Part shown: piece after piece, positions 1-9,159 of the stretch
Layout of the letters: every line of letters begins with the position of its first letter
Position numbering within the stretch: position 1 is the stretch's first letter
NCBI RefSeq assembly: GCF_001659605.2
Contig: NC_035178.2
Span: 32,629,127 to 32,693,126, forward strand
Length of the DNA: 64,000 nt
Origin: Manihot esculenta
Taxonomy: Eukaryota > Streptophyta > Magnoliopsida > Malpighiales > Euphorbiaceae
Reading direction: 5' to 3'
The notes under the pieces: generated by a model
The model's database searches: none
What the model saw: only the letters and a program-made list of their open reading frames with translations
Told to the model about the DNA's origin: nothing
Program-made: the position numbers and the translations under genes

Positions 1-1
1 C

Positions 2-145
2 GTGGGAAAGCTGGCACCGACTTGGGAGGGCCCGTTCAGAATAATCAAAGTGGTCAAACCAGGGGTGTATCAGATTGAGGATATACAGGGGAATCCAGAG
101 CCTCATGCTTGGAATATCCAACACTTGAAGAGGTACTTTCCTTAA
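2..145 (+). CDS. Integrase C-terminal end of a Tat-lineage Ty3/gypsy polyprotein (element H), partial
   Basis: An open frame enters from the left edge and runs 47 residues to a TAA. It contains WEGPFRI and ends HLKRYFP. In plant Ty3/gypsy elements the GPY/F module of integrase reads this way (a GKL.P.WEGP.R segment, then a final H-L-K/R-x-Y-F/Y-P), so this is the last piece of pol. The start lies outside the window. The features that follow on the same strand, a tandem array and then a long antisense gene, are the usual downstream layout of Tat elements, which supports that lineage over Athila. The piece seen has no stop or frameshift. Confidence 0.8.
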   Translation: MGKLAPTWEGPFRIIKVVKPGVYQIEDIQGNPEPHAWNIQHLKRYFP

Positions 146-283
146 AATTCCAACAAATGTAAAAGGAACGATTGTATTTTGAAAAATGCAAATAAAATAA
201 GTATCATTATCAAATTATGTTGTTTGCCATCATTATTTCCGCCCTCTTTAAAAGGAAAAAGAAAAAGAAAACAGGAGTGAAAT
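146..283. other. Spacer after the pol stop of element H
   Basis: AT-rich non-coding stretch between the integrase stop and the tandem array. No further feature seen. Confidence 0.4.
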
Positions 284-825
284 TTCAAGACTTCAGTGAG
301 GTAGGTGACCGGGCTCCCCAAGCACCCCCGGGACCATAAAACCGGCTGAGATGATGAAGCGACAGTAAGACCATAGAGCCTGAATCTAGTTCAAGACCTC
401 AGTGAGGTAGGTGACCGGGCTCCCCAAGCGCCCCCGGCACCATAAAATCAGCTGAGATGATGAAGCGACAGTAAGGCCATAAAGCCTGAATCTAGTTCAA
501 GACCTCAGTGAGGTAGGTGACCGGGCTCCCCAAGCGCCTCCGGCACCATAAAACCGGCTGAGATGATAAAGCAACAATAAGGTCATAGAGCTTGGATCTA
601 GTTCAAGACCTCAGTGAGGTAGGTGACCGGGCTCCCCAAGCGCCCTCGGCACCATAAAACCGGCTGAGATGATGAAGCGACAGTAAGGCCAAAAAAAGCC
701 TGAATATTGCTGGAAGACCTCAGTAAAGTAGGAGACCAGGCTCCCTAAGCGACCCTGGCACCCCAAAGGATGAAGCAATAGTAAGGCCAAAAGTGCCCTG
801 AATCTGACTCAGGACAATGAAGATT
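284..825 (+). repeat. Tandem array, 106-bp unit, about five copies
   Basis: The phrase TTCAAGACCTCAGTGAGGTA restarts at 284 (one variant base), 390, 496 and 602, exactly 106 bp apart. A diverged fifth copy starts near 711 and fades by about 825. Each unit also carries GACCGGGCTCCCCAAGC and AAACCGGCTGAGATGAT. The position directly behind the integrase matches the tandem repeats known from Tat-type elements. No coding potential is apparent. Confidence 0.9.
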
Positions 826-1457
826 GAATCCCCAATTACGACATACAAATCTGAGCTCGGAAAAACCAAGCGGAAAGAGAGCCAAACTCAGGGAGCCCAA
901 CAAATTGCAAGTCTATCCCCTTAAACCAAGGGACAAATCAAAGGCATGAACAGACGAACAATGCCACAAATTTAATTCCACTCAACACAGAACATAAAAC
1001 AAATCCAGGAAGACGGGTTCATCATTCTAAGAAGGTATATTACCTAACTTGCTTTGGTTATACAAAAATTATGCATCTGAGTTTACGTCCTTGATAAACC
1101 AATGAGATAAAAACAGATGCTTTCCTAAGGTTAGAAAATTCATAAGTTAGAAATTCAATCAATTGCTAGAGCTTCAGCCCAGATTAACTCGAGGACGAGA
1201 AAATTGGTAATTGGGCTGGTCAGTTTAATATGGCTGATTTCCTTGAAAAATTATAGAATAAATATCTGGCTTAAAAAGTTTTTTATCCTTAACAGATTGA
1301 CAGATTAAGCAAATTAGGCTTTTAGCAGTTTAGACTTTTAATAAGATGAGCAGTTCGGTAGAATCAGAAAAAGTAAATGCAACAAAAATGATTCAAGTAT
1401 AAATAAAAACAAGAGCTATGTATCATTAATTAAAAAGAAAGAAAGTTACAATTCCAC
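826..1457. other. Non-coding stretch between array and antisense gene of H
   Basis: AT-rich, no convincing reading frame on either strand. It probably holds the 3' UTR of the antisense gene, but I see no decisive signal. Confidence 0.35.
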
Positions 1458-1892
1458 CTAATCATCTATAATTATAGGAGGAAAAATTGTCCGTAAAGGA
1501 CTTACATCGCTAATTACACTACCATCTACACTACCACCCTTAGGGAGCCTGACGCCCTCTTGCTCTGGCCCCTCAGAGCCCACGAAGGGCACTACTTCCC
1601 CTCCTTGGGGCCCAACATCTTCCCCTGGAGGCCTGGCATCATCTTCTGTGGACTGGCTGCCTTCTTGCTCGTCTTCCTCCTCTGGCTCGGCATCCCCTTC
1701 AAGAGTTCCAGTGGGAGCGCGAGAAGCCCCTTTGGGAAGAGGCTTATCATCCTCTCCATAGACCACCTCCTCACCGTCTGAATCCACTTCTAGGGCTCGG
1801 AGTTGACCTAATGGGGTAGAGGGAGCAGCCCTGGCATCTCTCAGGCCTCGATTAAACCCGGACGCGAACATGCAGAAACCCTTGCTCCATAT

Positions 1893-2135
1893 TTCGTGCT
1901 TCAGCTCATATGAAGCTTTGAAGTCCGCAAGCCGCGCCTCACAGGCCTCCTCTATCCTGGCTTTCAGCTCGGGGGAATCCTTATAGCGTTGGAGATGATC
2001 TTCACAGGCCTGCTCGATCTCAGTCTTCAACTCCGAAGAGCTCTTATATTCCTGTAAATGTCTCTGGCAGGCCTGATCGATCTCTACTTTCAGTTCAGCA
2101 GACCCCCTATACTCCTACAGGCGCTCCTCGCACGC
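1893..2135 (-). repeat. Four 60-nt (20-residue) repeats inside the antisense gene
   Basis: The translated units follow the pattern (Q/E)AC..(H/R)L..(Y/F)K.S.ELK.EI, repeated four times at 20-residue spacing. The first unit carries the amber stop at 2115-2117. The heptad-like spacing fits an extended coiled coil. Confidence 0.75.
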
Positions 2136-3140
2136 CAACTGGACTCTGTCTTTAGCATGCTTGGCATCCTCGAGCAGGGCTGAGCACCTCTTTTTTAGGA
2201 CCTCGACCTCCTGGCAGAGATACTGGTTTTGAAGTTTGGATGTCTCTACTGCCAGAGTCAGGTCTTTAACATCATCAGTGCGCTTGCTTAGCTCCTGCTC
2301 GAGCACAATTATCCGAGCCAAGGCCTCATCTCTTTGAGCCATAACGGTGTTGTAGTGGGCCTGAACCCCCTCACAATCCGCCTTCAACAATTCATGCTGA
2401 CGCCAGGCCTCATCCCTTTGGCTCACAGCCTCGTCCCTTTCCTGCCGGATCTCCTCCAGGGAGGACAGCTGCTTTAAAACCTCATCACGACGAATCTCCA
2501 CCGCAGCTGCCCTCTCATCAGCCCTTTTGAGGGCTCCCTGAGTATAGGATAGCTCCGCCTAAAGGGACTTCGCATGCTCCCGGGCCGCAGCAAGATTGTC
2601 CTGGGCATCACTGGTGGCAGCCAGATTCTCTTCAAGGCGCGCCTCCTCAATCCGGCGATCTATAGAATCCCGAAGAGACTGGTCACGGGCGTCCACCTCC
2701 ATGAAGAGACCCGTCACCTAGCACAAAGAAAAACTGATAAGATAAGGAAATAATGGGAATCAAAATAGAAACAAAAGTCAAGAAGAGCAACCTACCATAA
2801 GAAGCATCTCCCTGATTATATCTCCGAGCTCCCCTCGAGTCCGAGATCGGAACGCTACTTGCTCTCTAGTAGAACTGGCCAAAAGACCAGTGAGAGCAAG
2901 CAGACGAGGGTCTGAAGCCTCGATGGCCCCGTCGAACATACGCTCCCTTAGTATCTCTGCGAAAAAGTTTGTCGGGGACTGATGAGTAATGTCTTTCGTG
3001 TTCAAGATATCGTTGTCTGGGGCAGAGAGCAGGGGCACCACTGGGGCCTTCACCTTCTCGAGAGGGGGCAGAGCTAGGGCAGGCTGCCTAACTCGCGGTT
3101 GTCGAAGCCGGTCAAAAATAACCTTCTTGGTTATCAACAA

Positions 3141-4670
3141 TTTACAACTGCAGATAGTGGTGAAGGATCGAATCCACAGAGAATTGATTACCTATTTATT
3201 TTTCTCAATCAAGACCAAGAGAACTAAGTGAAAACACAATTGAAAGCAAGTAATTGAAAGCTGAATGAAAGTAAAGTGCAATAAAAGTAAAAAGGGGGGT
3301 TTTGAGATGATTTGACTAACAACTATTGAAAGCAATTAAAATAGCAAGTAATTAAAATAAAAGAGGAAATCAATATGAGAAAGGTCTAGTTGAAGATACG
3401 GATCCACTTTGGTTGTTTGAGTTGATCATTGAAACTTATGTTCTCTTAATTGGTTCAATAGATTGGTTATGGGGATGGAAAATGCTTCTCACCACCATGT
3501 CTCTCCTTATGATTAAATCAATTAGGGAACGTCCTCTAATCAATTACTAATTAACAAATTGCCAAGGAACGTCCTTGGGCCTTAGGCATCAAAACAATTG
3601 TCAATTGCATGAAGAATGAGAGAGATCCAACCCTAGCTACTCAAACACATGAGATGTTGCTAGATCATACAATTCCTTAGTTTTTACACCAAGTGTTCTT
3701 AGGTCAGAATATTTCCAGCAATTACGGACTAAAAATATCCCAACTAACAATCAATTAACTTTGCAATCAAGAATCAAGTGGCCAATTTGATAAAAACAAT
3801 AAAGCAATCTTAGAATTAAGCACACAATTGTATGAATATTGAACAAATCAAAAGCAAACACTTTATGTTCAGATCTCACAACCCTTTAAACAACCTTAGT
3901 TTCAACCAAACTTCAACTAGAATTAGGGTTTCAGCCACTCATGGCTGAACCAAAATAGAAAATTAAAGAAAAGAAGAAGAAAGAGGAACTGATTTGATGG
4001 AAAAGCCTTGGAGTGTCGCTGCCCTTGCTTGGCCGAATTTGGAGAGTTGAATTGTGCTTCTTCTTATGTTCTTGAGGCCTTTAAATAGGTGTTGAGAGGC
4101 TGCCTAGGGTTTCTTAGGTGTCCATGCATCTTTTAGAGATTGGCTAAAGTGCCATTGGTCTTGTATGTGCCTTGTGTGGAGTTGCAAGGACTTTTTGGTC
4201 TTTGTTGCCCAAGGTGTATCCAAGAAGTCTTCTTCATGCACTAAAGAGGAAGGTGGAGCCTTTTTTTGAATTTTAAATGTGCATGGCATGAAGTGGGAAA
4301 CATGTGATCTCCAAGATTTGGCTTCTTGAATAAGGAAGAGGCAGTTCGGGGGGACTTTCGGCCGCCTAAGCTTAGTTTCGGAGGCTGGACTTTCGGCTCT
4401 GGAGCAGACTTTCGGCTTCCAAAAGTGCTTCCAAAGATGCTTCCGAAGGTGGTTGAGTTTCGGCTCTGGACGAGACTTTCGGCTTCCGAAAGTGCTTCCG
4501 AAGGTGGCTTTTCCAGATTTGGCACTTTTTAGCATTTTTAAGAGCATTTTCTCCGGATTGTCTCTTTACACCTAATACCTGCAAAACATGATTAAAACCA
4601 CAAAATTAGGTAGAAAAGGTGTAAATAAACATCAATAAGATCATGATAATATGGACTAAAATATGCTCTA
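3141..4670 (-). mobile_element. Unclassified non-autonomous insertion in the antisense gene of H
   Basis: The antisense frame is open on both sides and broken only by this stretch. Read on the minus strand it begins TGATAGAGCATATTTTAG and ends near GAACCAC-free AT-rich sequence around 3141-3160; borders are approximate. I find no reading frame for a transposase or reverse transcriptase and no clear target-site duplication. A segment near 3150-3200 resembles the 'GGATCGAATCCACAG' block common in plant LTR-type repeats. At 4345-4515 it carries TTCGG/CCGAA motifs and spacers such as GACTTTCGGCTCTGGAG that are otherwise found in the Tekay LTRs of this window. Confidence 0.5.
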
Positions 4671-6381
4671 TCACTGCCTGGAAGCCCGAGACCTCTTGGG
4701 GGCAGGAGCTGCAACAGGAGCATCAGATGGAAGGGCTCGCTTGCCAGCGACCCCTCTAGGGGTAACAGCATCACCGGCAGTAGCCTCCTGAGGATGAGAA
4801 GCAGCAGGGTCTGATCCAGACTTGGCCTCGCCTTTGTAAATGACCCCATCAGTAGGTCCTGCCTCGTCCTCCACGGCGGGAGCAACCTCGCTCGCCAAGG
4901 CAACTACACCTCCATCCCCGGACACCACACCCTCGGCGGGGACGGCCTTAGCACTCTTTGGGGGAGCATCCGTGGTAGCAGGAGTAACCTCGGCCCCTAT
5001 AGGCAGCACAACCCAACATTGTTCCCTAGTCACGACGAGCTCTGATGAGGTCAGAACGGAAGACTGTCCGGACTGGGAAGCCGCAGGAGGTTGAGAAGCA
5101 GCCCGGGGCTTGCTGCGACCAGAAGGCTTGGAAGCCCTCGAGTGTGGGCCTTTGGAGCTCGACTTAGGCTCCTGAGATGGGGCTCGAACTGGGGCAGCAG
5201 ATCGGTCCCCCGACCTAGAGGAAATGACCTGAGCCACCTCCTGAGTAGCCTCGCCCACCGAACGCCCAGCACGGAAGGCATCCAAGGCGGCGTTTATGCT
5301 CTCCCGAGATAGGGTAAAGTTCTTCGAGGGCTTGATCTGATCCATAGGTATTTGAGAAGCTGCAAAGACCCAAAATCAACACAAGTTAAAAAATGCTTCA
5401 AGAAAAATTAAGGGAAGGGAAACAGAGCAATTAAACAGAGTATAATACCCACGTCCTTGCAGTCCTGAAGACTAGACATGAACATGCATTTTTCGACATC
5501 ATACTTCTTCTCAACAGAAGTCAGTCGAAGGTACCCAACCTGCTAGGAAAGACTCAGCTGGGACAAGTCGTTACAGCCTAGAGGGACATCTTCCCAGGAG
5601 AACTCCACCTCCCAAGATAGTCTGGAGTCCATTTTCAGCTCCACAACTGCAAACCCCTTTACCCAGCCTTTTATCGAGTCCTTGTGACCCGAAAAAAAAG
5701 ACAACCCCCCGCGAAGGTTAAAATAGTAAAAACACTGGCTCGCCCTAACGAGCCGAAAGAAGGTGACGAACAGACGCGCTGTGGGCGTTAACCCCCAGCT
5801 CAAACAAACTGACTCGAAGGAACACATGAATAGGATGGAGTTGGGAGCCAGCATTCGGGGGGTTATCCCGAAATACCGGAAGACCTCGACGAAAAAAGGG
5901 GAGAAGGGAAAAGTTAAACCATACTCCCGTTGTTTGACAAAGAAGACCAGGTTGAGATTTTTCTGGGGATCTATTAACCCGGGAGGAGGAGGATTGGGAA
6001 GGACAATCCTCTCGTTGCGATAAGGAGCTCGGATGTGGTAAAAGGGAGTATCCAGATACTCTCGTGAAAAGAAATTTTTTAGGGTGGATGGAGTGATGCT
6101 AGACTCTAGGTTAACAACATCGGGAAGTTTTGGACCTTCCATGGAAAATGAGAAGCGTACCTTGAAAACGATGGGGGTAAGAAGACAGAACAGGCAGAAC
6201 GCGCAGAGAGCAAAGAAGAGTGAGAGTTTCGAGAAGATTGAGAGAATTCGAATTTTGGAATAGTAAAGAGAAGAAGAGACGTTTTAAGGGAAGCAGTCCT
6301 CGAATCGCGCGGTCATAATGATTCTCGATATTTACCCCCTCATCATTCATGTAATAACTGATGAGAAGGTAAAGGGGCAAT

Positions 6382-6693
6382 TGATGACCACTGGGCCTCA
6401 CCACCCTGGTACAAGGCCTAGCCCATGATAGCGACCTTGATCCAAAGGTCATGGGGCCTCTTCAACGAGCCGGCCTGGACCACCCGGTCCTAAGGTCGGG
6501 CCTCTCGTGGGCCTCAGTCCTTTCACTCCAAGCTCGGCCCTGAAACGTAACAGAAGAAAGGACGGCAGGCCCAGTCACCTTGCAGCCCTGTTTAGACGCG
6601 CACCGGAGGGAATTAAATGGCCGTCTGGTGTGGAGAGGGTGTCTGACACTTTCATACGTACGAACCTGTACGACAGAGACAGGTGACATTGTA
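6382..6693 (+). repeat. Probable 3' LTR of element H, first part
   Basis: A purine-rich run (GAGAAGGTAAAGGGG, 6364-6378) looks like a polypurine tract. It is followed by TGATGACC, a plausible LTR start. Element B interrupts it after 6693. The 5' LTR lies outside the window, so the call cannot be verified here. Confidence 0.4.
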
Positions 6694-9008
6694 TGTAACG
6701 ACCCGAAAATCCGGACCGCTACCGGCGCTAGGATCCAGATCGGCATAAGGCCGCCGGGACCCGTAGCAAGCCTACTATGCATCCTATACAGCTGGTATAA
6801 TCCCAAACACGATCAAACATATCCATAAAACATTTAAAACTTTACCTTTAACCAGTTTGACCTGTGTATGCACTATGACTGAACTCATAGAACCCCTAGG
6901 GTCAGCATACCCTATGTCAAACTCGGTCCATCACATGTAACAACATGAAATAAAACTCATGTACAAAGGGATTATCCAACTCGGGCCAAGCACAATACTA
7001 TAACTCTGAACATATAACATAATATCATTATGCAATACAACTCTTTTTACAACAATACATAATCTTACATTACATCATGTCCACTACTATTCTATTACAT
7101 AAACACGACCATGGACGTAACCTGCTGATCTCCTGACTATCTCTGACCCTGCAAACCTGGGGTTAGGGGAGAGGGGTGAGCTAAAAAGCCCAATGAGCAG
7201 AAACCATAAAAGAAAACAGTTCATTTTAACATATGCTATCATGGAATGCGTTACATCACAAATAAATCACCTCAAGGATGAATCTGTCACCAATAGCCCT
7301 CTACATATCAATCTCATACCATAACAGGTCAACAATACTCTATGCCAGGGGCGATACGGCCACACCTGGACTTCATATGCTCTATGCCAGGGGCGATACG
7401 GCCACACCTGGACTTCACATGCTCTATGCCAGGGGCGATACGGCCACACCTGGACTTCTCATCTCATACCATATCGTACATGCCATATCATATCATTCCA
7501 TATCATGTCATAACATACTGAGGGCTAGAGGATCATCCAGTATCCATCCACATCATCATCATCGTATTATGCAATGCATCATATTCGTGAATTCTAATGC
7601 AAACAACCTATTGCATAACATGGTATTCATGATGCATGAACATGCTTGAACATGCTGAAAACATTTGATTTAAAACATAAGGGTTAGTTCCACTCACCTC
7701 TGGCTAGCTCTGGACTAACTCTTAAGCAGCTAACACTGCTAAACACCTCGGTTTCTCGGGTCCGATCCTACACAGGTGGACTCCAGTGAGGTGCCAAACA
7801 TACTCTAAACAACTCATAAACAACTACCCAAAAACCCCCTAAAGCATCACTTAAACATGCATAGAAAACACTCAAGAAAAGGCTGGACAGGGCACTTTCG
7901 GCGGCACCTTCGGCGGCCGAAAGTCCCAGACAGAGACGAAAGTCCCAGACAGAGACGAAAGTCAGGCAGGTTCGGCGGCACCTTCGGCGGCCAAACCCTC
8001 TCTCCAGAGACGAAAGTCAGGCACTTTCGGCGGCCGAACATTACCTTCGGCGGCCGAAAGTCTGCTTTCAAGCCAAAACTCAACTTTCAGGGGCAAGGTT
8101 AGGCGGCCAATCCCTGCATCCTCAGGCAGGTTCGGCGGCCGAAACCACCTTCGGCGGCCGAACCTGAGTTCATCCAGAACTCAGCCTTTGTGCATTTCAA
8201 GCCTCCCAAACCTTCCATACACCCCAAAACAAGCACCCAACTTCTCAAACACATGCATACATTACCATACATTGGGCATAAAACCCACATAAACCCTAAC
8301 ATGCATATCTACCCATACTCAACCATCAAAACCTCTTAAAACTCACTTAAAACTTCATGAAACGTAAAGAAAAGCATAGATCCACACTTACCTCTTGAAG
8401 ATCAAGGATTTGTGCGAGCTCTAACTTGGAGATGGGAGGAAACTACTCCTTGGGTCTCCAAGCTCCCAAAACTTGATCTAAGCTTAAAAACTCTTCAAAA
8501 CAACCATGGAACTCATAAAAATATGAAGGAGATGAAGAGAAAACATGAAAATGACCAAAGGAGGACATGAACACACCTGAGCTCGAGAATGGAGAGAACT
8601 CTCGCCCATTTTCGGTTTGAGGGGCTTTTATAGGTGGCCAGCCAAACCTCCTTCGGCGGCCTAACATGCATGCAAAACACCCCCATGTTCGGCGGCCGAA
8701 CTTGAGGTTCGGCGGCCGAACCTAGTTTGCTCAAACAAGGCTTTCGGAGGCCAAAAGCACTCCCGAAACCTTCCCATGTTCGGCGGCCGAACTTCACTTT
8801 CGGCAGCCGAACCTAGCAAAACCTTCTTGGTCTTTTCTTTTTCAAAACTCAATTCTTTTTCATTTAAAACCATGAAATCAGTAAAAATCATTTTAGAAAT
8901 CACATTTTACCCCTCTAGAAGACTCTGGCATCATCAAAATTCCATATTCCAACGGAGATTGCACCGGAAGGTAGGGATTCCGATGCCGGAATCTAGCCGG
9001 GTATTACA
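6694..9008 (-). repeat. 3' LTR of element B (left copy, 2315 bp)
   Basis: Plus-strand borders TGTAACGACC and GGGTATTACA. On its own strand it starts TGTAATACCCGGCTAG. It carries palindrome cluster II at about 8652-8812, a TATA box at 8626-8632, cluster I at about 7891-8165, and three 42-bp units at 7338-7460. It is 63 bp longer than its partner: one extra 42-bp unit, one extra 19-bp unit near 7940 and 2 bp near 7160. Confidence 0.93.
8626..8632 (-). promoter_or_regulatory. TATA box of B 3' LTR
   Basis: TATAAAA on the minus strand, directly downstream of palindrome cluster II; the same position is kept in all sister LTRs. Confidence 0.65.
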
Positions 9009-9046
9009 TTCTTCCCCCCTTTAAGAACATTCGTCCTCGAATGTTC
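9009..9046 (-). promoter_or_regulatory. Polypurine tract and adjoining hairpin of element B
   Basis: On the minus strand the purine run AAAGGGGGGAAGAA abuts the LTR. Just upstream are complementary arms GAACATTCG and CGAATGTTC (9025-9033 and 9038-9046) around a 4-nt loop. The arrangement recurs in A, C and D. Confidence 0.75.
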
Positions 9047-9159
9047 AAACAAACAAACAGGCAACTCAAACATAGCATCTAACATACATAAGCAAGCAAG
9101 CAACAAGCAAGCAAAACCTAAAAACCTCTCTTCTAAAAGAGGGACACGGTCATTGCTGG

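Larger units (their letters stand above)
1458..6142 (-). pseudogene. Antisense gene of Tat element H (plant gypsy-type transposon domain, two introns, coiled coil)
   Basis: The gene runs opposite to pol. Exon 1 (6142-5449) encodes a globular domain with YGLTFPFSPFF and a cysteine/serine-rich SVCLSWGL segment, which I recognise as the plant 'putative gypsy type transposon' domain (Pfam PF04195). Intron 1 (5448-5360) has GT..AG borders and keeps frame. Exon 2 (from 5359) encodes an Ala/Pro/Ser-rich, basic region ending KRSRASRQ, where a 1.5-kb insertion (about 3141-4670) splits it. The frame resumes below 3140. Intron 2 (2795-2718) is GT..AG. The last exon (2717-1458) encodes a long Glu/Lys/Arg coiled coil, four 20-residue repeats and an acidic tail ending IIIDD. 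Three amber stops (5543-5545, 2559-2561, 2115-2117) break it, but all parts are in one frame. Function is unknown. Confidence 0.7.

Noticed and set aside
3141..4670. Helitron or MULE identity for the insertion in H
   Set aside because: No convincing CTRR end with hairpin, inverted ends or 9-bp duplication could be found.
6462..6828. Frames on both strands across the H LTR and B border
   Set aside because: They cross a transposon insertion border and show no known domain.
7847..8102. Reading frames rich in FGGR, SAAE or RPPKV repeats on both strands in every LTR
   Set aside because: They are translations of the palindrome clusters; they appear in several frames at once and lack conserved starts. 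Not genes.
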